Assembly (NCBI GenBank): GCA_902761355.1
Contig: CACWJY010000005.1
Span: 54,710 to 118,709 of the forward strand
Origin: Fibrobacter succinogenes
GTDB lineage: Bacteria; Fibrobacterota; Fibrobacteria; Fibrobacterales; Fibrobacteraceae
DNA: 64,000 bases
Direction of reading: 5' to 3'
In this document: positions 58,632 through 64,000 of the stretch, one piece after another
Layout of the letters: each line of letters starts with the position of its first letter
Numbering within the stretch: the first letter of the stretch is position 1
Notes under the pieces: generated by a model
What the model saw: the letters and a program-made list of their open reading frames with translations, nothing else
What the model was told of the DNA's origin: nothing
Database searches by the model: none
Program-made: the position numbers and the translations under genes

Positions 58632-61439
58632 CTACACCTCTATAGTTACACGGCTGATCTTGTTCTCGTCTTTCTTGACGCGGACAATTTTATCAATCTT
58701 GTGTTCGAGCTCATTCACGTGGCTAATGATACCAACCAGGCGGTTTTCACCGGCAAGGCTCTGTAACGTATTGATAGCGAGTTTCAAGCTGTCATCATCC
58801 AGCGATCCAAAACCTTCGTCCACAAACATGGTATCGAGCTGAATTCCTCCAGCGGAACTTTGCACTTCGTCGGCAAGGCCGAGCGCAAGCGAGAGCGATG
58901 CCAAAAAGCTTTCGCCTCCGCTCAGTGTCTTGACCTCACGCTGCTTTCCGCTTGAATGATCCAGTACATTCAAGTCGAGACCACTTTGGCTCCTATTATT
59001 GGCAGCCTCTATTCGGCGAACCAATTCATATTGGCCGTTCGAAAGAATGCGGAAACGAATATTCGCGCGGCTTACGATACGGTCAAAGTAAGACGCCTGC
59101 ACATAAGTTTCGAGCATCACCTTTCCCTGTCCCGAAAGGCTGCCGTTTGCCGTATTGGAAAGATTTCTAATCCAGGCACGCTTACGGAGCTGCTCGCCGA
59201 GCGCACCCACCGTCTTGCCGATATGCTCCAAGGAACGCTTGTTCTGTGCAAGACGTGCAGAAACTTCGTTCTGCGAATGCGCAAGCGCATTGTGCGCCTC
59301 GGCCGCCTGATTACGATTCGCCTGCAATGCGGCAAGGTCATATTCAGGAGCACCTTCCAACTGAGATGCTAGTGTTGCCTTGCCTGCATTCAACTCATTC
59401 ACTCGCTTTTCGCATTCGGTAAATGCCGTAGTTGCCTTTTCAAGTTCATGCTTAGAGCTATCGAGCGTTGCTTGCATTTCACGAATCTGCTTTTCTGCGG
59501 CCGCCTTACTTTCAAAGGCCAGCTTTTTCGAAAGATCCTCTGCCGATGTCGTACAAGATTGCACTTCGGCCTTCAAACCCGAAATCTGTTTTTCAAATTC
59601 AGTCGATGAAGTTTGCAGCTTCTCCAGTTCCGCACGCTCTTCTGGAATATTCTTTTCTAGGAAAGCTTTTCGCTTTTCACGTTCATCTTCCTTGGATACC
59701 GCCAAAGTCAATGCCGCCATCTTTTCACGGTTTTCGGCATATTCCGTATTGCCACGTTCGCGCGCCTCTTCCAAAGTGCACTCACCAAAAAGTTCCTGCA
59801 CCAGCGACTGCACCGCCAATTGCTTTTCTTCGAACTTGCCCTTTGCCTGCGAAGACGCAGCACTCTTTTCGTTACGCTCCGCTTCAGCCGCCGAAACCGC
59901 CTTCTTGAGCTGTTCCAATTCAGCCTGACTCGGTGCTTCTACAGACTTACAAGCCTTATGTGGATGGCTTGTAGAGCCACATACCGGACAGGGTTCGTTT
60001 TCTACCAAGGTTTCAGCAATGATTCCCGCCTGCTCATTCAAGAAGGCACGATTCTTTGCTTCGTAATCTTCACTGATTTTCTGGTAGTCGCCATCAGTTG
60101 TAAGATACGCTTTTTTCGCCCTTTCAAAAGCCTCGCTCAGAGTAGACAGTTCCTTGACATTCCGACCCACTTTCTGCAAGTCATTTTGCCTTGTCGAAAG
60201 TTTTTCGCTTTGCGCAAGTAGTTCCTGCTTCCTAGTTCCAGCATCGCCTAAGGTCACCAATTCAGCCTCCAGGCATGCAATGGTTGCCTTCAACTTGTCT
60301 ACGGAATCAAGGTTCGCTTTCAGGCTTGTCTCAAGGCTCTTAATCCCGCCTTCTTTCCGCTTCGCCTCTGTACGGTACGATTCCAGCTTATCATATTCCG
60401 AAAGCGAATTCCTAAGCGTCGTAATACGTTCTTGCAAACCGTCACGTTCCGGCTGTTTACCTTCGGCAGCAAGCTTCACCTCTTTCAGCGGAGCAAGAGT
60501 CGGCAAAATTTTCTCAAACTCTTCAGTAGCCTTCTTGAAAGCTTCGCGAATATTTTCGATATTCTGTGCGCGACCAAGTTTCTTGTCCATGTCGGCTAGA
60601 CGCTTTCCACTTTCATCTAAATCAAGTTGCAACTTTATGAGAGATTCACCATCTTCGTTAATAACGGATTGCACCAAGTCGCAAACGCCCTGCCAGTCTG
60701 CAATTTGCCTTTGAGCCGCCAAATTTTTCGTCTGCTCCAAATCCTCTAACTTGGCAGATCCTTCGCCACACTGGATTTGAGACACCATCGTACAAGCAGA
60801 TGATTCGCTATCGCAGCAAAGCTTATCCATTTCGTTCGCAAACTTCTTAAGTTCGTCCTGCAGCGTATTGAACTTGTCCGTCTTAAAAATCTTGCGGAAA
60901 ATTTTTTTGCGTTCATCGGTTGACGACAGCAGCAATTTCATAAAATCGCCCTGTGCAATCATCGCGATTTGCGTAAACTGGTCACAGTCTATACCAATGA
61001 CATCTTGTATTGCGGCTGCGACATCCTTTTCCTTGCTCACCGAACGGCTCGTAGGGCCTTGCTTGCCATTTGCTTCGGGATAATAGAACGTAACCGAGGC
61101 CGCCTCCTTGGTCAAGCCGTCACCACGACTCTTGGGGCGCATATATTCGGGATTGCGAACCACACGATATTCCACGCCCGCATAATCAAAGGTCAAATCG
61201 ACTTCAGTCTTTGTTTCAGGCCTTGCATTTAAGCAACGGAACAATTTGGAATCATTGCGACTTTCGCCACTTGCACGTCCAAAAAGTGCATAAGTGATGG
61301 CATCAAAAATCGTCGTCTTGCCGGCTCCGGTATCGCCCGAAATCAAGTAAAGTCCGCTCCGGCCCAATTTGTCTAAATCTACGACGGTACGCTCTGCGTA
61401 AGGTCCAAAAGCCGAGATAACAAGCTTGGTCGGTCTCAT
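58632..61439 (-). CDS. sbcC: SbcC exonuclease subunit (Rad50-like SMC ATPase)
   Basis: 935 aa. Walker A SGDTGAGKTTIFDAITYALFG at the N-terminus, long coiled coils, zinc hook ENEPCPVCGSTSHP in the middle, signature LSGGESFLASLSLALGL and Walker B LDTMFVDEGFGSLDDDSL near the C-terminus. With SbcD it opens hairpins and DNA ends with blocked termini. It overlaps sbcD by ATGA. All motifs are intact and length is near normal. Confidence 0.96.
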   Translation of the reverse strand: MRPTKLVISAFGPYAERTVVDLDKLGRSGLYLISGDTGAGKTTIFDAITYALFGRASGESRNDSKLFRCLNARPETKTEVDLTFDYAGVEYRVVRNPEYMRPKSRGDGLTKEAASVTFYYPEANGKQGPTSRSVSKEKDVAAAIQDVIGIDCDQFTQIAMIAQGDFMKLLLSSTDERKKIFRKIFKTDKFNTLQDELKKFANEMDKLCCDSESSACTMVSQIQCGEGSAKLEDLEQTKNLAAQRQIADWQGVCDLVQSVINEDGESLIKLQLDLDESGKRLADMDKKLGRAQNIENIREAFKKATEEFEKILPTLAPLKEVKLAAEGKQPERDGLQERITTLRNSLSEYDKLESYRTEAKRKEGGIKSLETSLKANLDSVDKLKATIACLEAELVTLGDAGTRKQELLAQSEKLSTRQNDLQKVGRNVKELSTLSEAFERAKKAYLTTDGDYQKISEDYEAKNRAFLNEQAGIIAETLVENEPCPVCGSTSHPHKACKSVEAPSQAELEQLKKAVSAAEAERNEKSAASSQAKGKFEEKQLAVQSLVQELFGECTLEEARERGNTEYAENREKMAALTLAVSKEDEREKRKAFLEKNIPEERAELEKLQTSSTEFEKQISGLKAEVQSCTTSAEDLSKKLAFESKAAAEKQIREMQATLDSSKHELEKATTAFTECEKRVNELNAGKATLASQLEGAPEYDLAALQANRNQAAEAHNALAHSQNEVSARLAQNKRSLEHIGKTVGALGEQLRKRAWIRNLSNTANGSLSGQGKVMLETYVQASYFDRIVSRANIRFRILSNGQYELVRRIEAANNRSQSGLDLNVLDHSSGKQREVKTLSGGESFLASLSLALGLADEVQSSAGGIQLDTMFVDEGFGSLDDDSLKLAINTLQSLAGENRLVGIISHVNELEHKIDKIVRVKKDENKISRVTIEV

Positions 61440-62620
61440 TTTTTCTCCCAGATTCCGTCAATAATGCCACGAACAAATTCAGATTCTTCTTCGTTCAGCT
61501 CGCGCCTGGTCATATCGCTAAAGAATTCGCCAAAAAGTTGCATTGGCGTTTTTTGTTCAACCCGATCTACCCCCACCATTATCTTTTGATTGCGGGTGCG
61601 CTCATTGTCGTAATCAAGCATCATCAAGTTCGGATATATGCCGCGCAATTTAAGGGCCGCATCGGGCACATCGTTTTCATCAGTAAGCTTGACATAGATA
61701 AAGTCATCTAGTCTCTTTCCATTGGCAATCTGCTGCGACCTAAATTCCGGAGAAACAACCTCAGCAAACGTTCCGCGAATTTCACGCACGTCATGTAGCG
61801 GCACAAGCGGAATTTCGCGAACACTGAGCTCAGCATAGCCTTCAGTACCACCATTCAACTCTACAACCGTAAGCGATTTTTTATGAGATGCTTCTGACAG
61901 AGAATATTTTAACGGAGTTCCACTATACCGAACACGAACAAATTCTGCAGTATCCTTAAATACGTTTTGCGGCTTGTGAATATGCCCAAGCGCCACATAA
62001 TCAAACTTTTCAAAAACCGATGCGTCCACATTGTCGAGACCACCCACGTTTTCTTCGGATTCACTCCTTTCGGCCCCCGTCACAAACTGGTGCGCAATTA
62101 AAACATTACGGCGGCCTTCTGTAAAATTCATCTGAGCAATAGCCGCACGCATCGCCGTAGTATAATCGACAACCTTGGAGCGATCCTCTTCGCTTGCAAG
62201 ACATGCCCTTACCGTCGCTGGGCGCACAAAGGGGAGCATCCACACATCCACTTCACCAAAATCATCCTTCAGGGTGACCGGGTTAAAACTTCCAGAATAA
62301 ACAGGCGACAGGTAGACGCCGTTTCTTTCCATAAGTCGGCCACCAAAAGCAATTCGCTCCGCCGAATCGTGATTTCCGCTCAATACAAAAACCTTCGTCC
62401 CCGTCGACGAAAGATTCACCAAGAAGTCATCCAATACCGCAACCGCCTCTGCCGACGGCACCGACTTGTCATAGACATCACCGGCAACAAGCACTGCGTC
62501 AGGGCGTTCCACTTCGACCACCTTCAGGATTTCGCCTAGAATATACCGCTGCTCGTCGAGCATCGAATGTTCACACACGCTCTTTCCAATATGCAAGTCT
62601 GCCGTATGGATAAACTTCAC
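61436..62620 (-). CDS. sbcD: SbcD exonuclease subunit (Mre11-like)
   Basis: 394 aa. Metallophosphoesterase motifs MKFIHTADLHIGKSV, VAGDVYDKSVPS, LSGNHDSAERIAFG, NVLIAHQFV and YVALGHIHKPQ are complete. It forms the nuclease half of SbcCD with the downstream gene, with which it overlaps by four bases. No separate promoter was identified; it is first in the unit. Confidence 0.96.
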   Translation of the reverse strand: MKFIHTADLHIGKSVCEHSMLDEQRYILGEILKVVEVERPDAVLVAGDVYDKSVPSAEAVAVLDDFLVNLSSTGTKVFVLSGNHDSAERIAFGGRLMERNGVYLSPVYSGSFNPVTLKDDFGEVDVWMLPFVRPATVRACLASEEDRSKVVDYTTAMRAAIAQMNFTEGRRNVLIAHQFVTGAERSESEENVGGLDNVDASVFEKFDYVALGHIHKPQNVFKDTAEFVRVRYSGTPLKYSLSEASHKKSLTVVELNGGTEGYAELSVREIPLVPLHDVREIRGTFAEVVSPEFRSQQIANGKRLDDFIYVKLTDENDVPDAALKLRGIYPNLMMLDYDNERTRNQKIMVGVDRVEQKTPMQLFGEFFSDMTRRELNEEESEFVRGIIDGIWEKK

Positions 62621-62715
62621 TTCAAAATCCTTTTTGAAACAGCTTCATCTATTCTATCGTTACAATATAGATTTCTGTAAAGTACAAAAAATGACATTTT
62701 TCATTTTTCATTCAT

Positions 62716-62745
62716 TTGCGAATAAATAAAAATTTCTATTATACT
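62716..62745 (+). promoter_or_regulatory. Putative sigma-70-type promoter of the 62788 gene
   Basis: TTGCGA (62716-62721), 18-bp spacer, TATACT (62740-62745), giving a leader of about 35 nt before the ATG at 62788. The region upstream is extremely AT-rich. Confidence 0.45.
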
Positions 62746-62787
62746 CATATCAAAATACAATGCTATAGAATTTTATAAGAGGGCATA

Positions 62788-63795
62788 ATGCAATTGGATA
62801 CATCGATCATCCCCAGCTACTACAGCCGCCTTGTCATGGCCAAGAACCAGGGACACTTTTCCATTGCACGCGCATTGCTCAATATTATTGTTAACGCGCC
62901 AGCTCCCGACACCACCACACCCGTAGGGTTAAAGGCGTTCGAAAAAATTTCTCAAGCCAAGGGCCACACGGACGCTGTTGCCGCCGGAGTCGATTCTACG
63001 GCAATCCCTCCTGGAGGCGAGGTAGAGGAATGGGCTGGTTATGTTACACAAAATCCACCTATCACCAAGCAACTTGCACTAGCGCTCGCTCAGTATTTTA
63101 GACAAGCTAATGCATTCGATTCCTGTTACGAGATGTACCTCAAGGCAAACGAATTCGGAGCGGGCGAAACCTCTGCAGCCGAAAGCGCCGCCCTTCAAGA
63201 GGTAACTAACGGTAACATGGCCAACGAATTCGGCAAGGAATGCGAAAAGGCCGGCAACTATCCCCACGCCGCCGAATGGTACAAGAAAGCCAAGGCAGCG
63301 GGCTGCGCCAGCGCCGCAGAATCCCTAGACCGCATGAACGCCCTTTACGGAATGGCTCGTTACTATGCCCCATGGCTTAAGGTCGCGACAGCAACTGGTC
63401 GCAAGGAACTCGCCGAAGCCATCGCGAATATCGTTTCTAAGGATCCCAAGCTTCCTAATGCTGACGCCGTTTCTATCACCGAATCTGCGGTCCCCCCTTG
63501 CTACGAAGAAATCGAATACTGGGAACAGGAACTTGAACGCTTCGCCAAGTTCTCCGACTGCGATAACGCCGACTTTGCTAGCCTCTATGTAGCAATCGGA
63601 AAGATCCTGGAACGCGGCAAAATGTACAATTTGGCCCTCCGCTGGTACAAAAAAGCCGTCGCAAATCACCCGACTGCAAACCAGGACGCTCACCGCATGC
63701 TCCCTCTCAAGAGCAAGTCTGAGCCCCTGCGCGATGCCGAGGATATCTACGACAGCGAAAGCCCGATCCCGGCCCTCTGGAAATCGAGCAACTAA
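62788..63795 (+). CDS. TPR/SEL1-like repeat protein
   Basis: 335 aa, soluble, no signal peptide. SEL1/TPR helix pairs are clear in YPHAAEWYKKAKAAGCASAAE and NLALRWYKKAVANHPTANQDAH; the first half has FSIARALLNIIV and YFRQANAFDSCYEMYLKANEFG. A region near residue 50-85 is Thr/Pro/Gly-rich, and a similar motif (SITESAVPPCYEEIEYWEQEL) recurs near 230, hinting at an internal duplication. Function unknown; probably a protein-binding adaptor. AGAGGG lies six bases upstream. A terminator follows. Confidence 0.75.
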   Translation: MQLDTSIIPSYYSRLVMAKNQGHFSIARALLNIIVNAPAPDTTTPVGLKAFEKISQAKGHTDAVAAGVDSTAIPPGGEVEEWAGYVTQNPPITKQLALALAQYFRQANAFDSCYEMYLKANEFGAGETSAAESAALQEVTNGNMANEFGKECEKAGNYPHAAEWYKKAKAAGCASAAESLDRMNALYGMARYYAPWLKVATATGRKELAEAIANIVSKDPKLPNADAVSITESAVPPCYEEIEYWEQELERFAKFSDCDNADFASLYVAIGKILERGKMYNLALRWYKKAVANHPTANQDAHRMLPLKSKSEPLRDAEDIYDSESPIPALWKSSN

Positions 63796-63848
63796 GGTTG
63801 TTAATTCACCACAAGCCTCATATTCAACGATATCAACAAAGTTTTTTC

Positions 63849-63871
63849 AGCCCGGCATCAGCCGGGCTTTT
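63849..63871 (+). terminator. Terminator of the 62788 gene
   Basis: Perfect 8-bp arms AGCCCGGC (63849-63856) and GCCGGGCT (63861-63868), 4-nt loop ATCA, then TTTCTGTTT. Confidence 0.85.
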
Positions 63872-63901
63872 CTGTTTGGGGATTAATAAAAGTACGGGGA
63901 T

Positions 63902-63938
63902 AAAAAAAGCCCCTCTCGCTGTTTACAGCAAGAGGGGC
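63902..63938 (-). terminator. rRNA operon terminator
   Basis: Arms GCCCCTCTCGCTGT (63909-63922) and ACAGCAAGAGGGGC (63925-63938), 14 pairs with one mismatch and a tight loop. On the minus strand the stem is followed by seven T (63902-63908). It sits directly after the 5S gene end. Confidence 0.9.
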
Positions 63939-63944
63939 GTGAAT

Positions 63945-64000
63945 CCAGCGGCGACCTACTCTCCCGGGCCCGTAGGCCAGGTACCATCGGCGATGAGGGG
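63945..64000 (-). rRNA. rrf: 5S ribosomal RNA, 3' part (runs off the window)
   Basis: On the minus strand the sequence reads CCCCTCATCGCCGATGGTAC and ends GGGAGAGTAGGTCGCCGC, the canonical 3' third of bacterial 5S rRNA. The 5' part lies beyond position 64000. The exact 3' end is estimated. The rRNA operon points into this window and ends at the terminator at 63902-63938. Confidence 0.9.

Noticed and set aside
1..64000. CRISPR arrays, insertion sequences, prophage genes and tRNAs
   Set aside because: I saw no regularly spaced repeats, transposase or integrase motifs, phage structural genes, or tRNA T-loop patterns on either strand.

Overview
The window is chromosomal DNA from a Fibrobacter-like bacterium (phylum Fibrobacterota). 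The strongest taxonomic clue is three lipoproteins with the FISUMP domain (Fibrobacter succinogenes major paralogous domain). Supporting clues are poly-Ser linkers after lipoboxes, abundant SPII lipoproteins, a CE1-type plant cell wall esterase, and gliding-phylum-like C-terminal sorting modules. I see no phage, insertion sequence, CRISPR array or tRNA. One rRNA locus enters from the right edge: the 3' part of a 5S gene on the minus strand, with its terminator.

Layout. 0-7 kb: beta-barrel protein, NYN-domain protein, TPR proteins, a tiny acidic protein, a periplasmic-binding-fold (LpoA-like) protein paired with a degenerate nucleotidyltransferase, and a membrane metallophosphoesterase. 6.8-11.7 kb: a minus-strand surface-glycan operon (glycosyltransferase, LTA-synthase-like sulfatase, WbsX-like enzyme, FISUMP lipoprotein). 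11.8-13.3 kb: secreted esterase. 13.5-24.6 kb: lepB, an Ig-like lipoprotein and a DnaQ-DinG helicase, preceded by two giant FISUMP lipoproteins with 14 and 11 Cys/Trp repeats. 24.6-30.3 kb: a minus-strand group with an M6-like pseudopeptidase, a FGE-fold lipoprotein, an NlpE-like lipoprotein and a LytTR response regulator. 30.3-32.2 kb: divergent lipid enzymes (patatin; LpxL-like acyltransferase). 32.4-38 kb: purA-crp-PASTA-TPR-LolB-like operon. 38-45.6 kb: accessory and metabolic singletons, including an acetyltransferase, MoxR ATPase, TfoX-like/SMR divergent pair with a perfect operator-like palindrome, a Na+ symporter, and argA. 45.7-51.5 kb: a duplicated-domain protein, htpX-like/lemA, and yggS/lon. 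51.6-54.4 kb: a partner-switching signalling pair (Cache-HAMP-SpoIIE-HATPase fusion plus STAS protein). 54.4-62.6 kb: M23 peptidase, a 50-aa membrane protein abutting dnaN, a TtcA-like enzyme, a lipoprotein, and sbcCD. 62.8-64 kb: TPR/SEL1-like protein and the 5S rRNA end.

Most genes are in short operons with overlaps of 1-4 bp or gaps under 50 bp. Themes are cell-envelope construction (sulfatase/GT/WbsX, acyltransferase, LolB-like, LpoA-like, PASTA, M23, LepB), envelope sensing (NlpE-LytTR, Cache-SpoIIE-STAS), and replication/repair (dnaN, sbcCD, DinG). Several proteins have lost family catalytic residues: the M6-like protein, the nucleotidyltransferase-like protein, the M23 protein and possibly the NYN protein. 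Functional calls rest on motifs read by eye; no database search was run.
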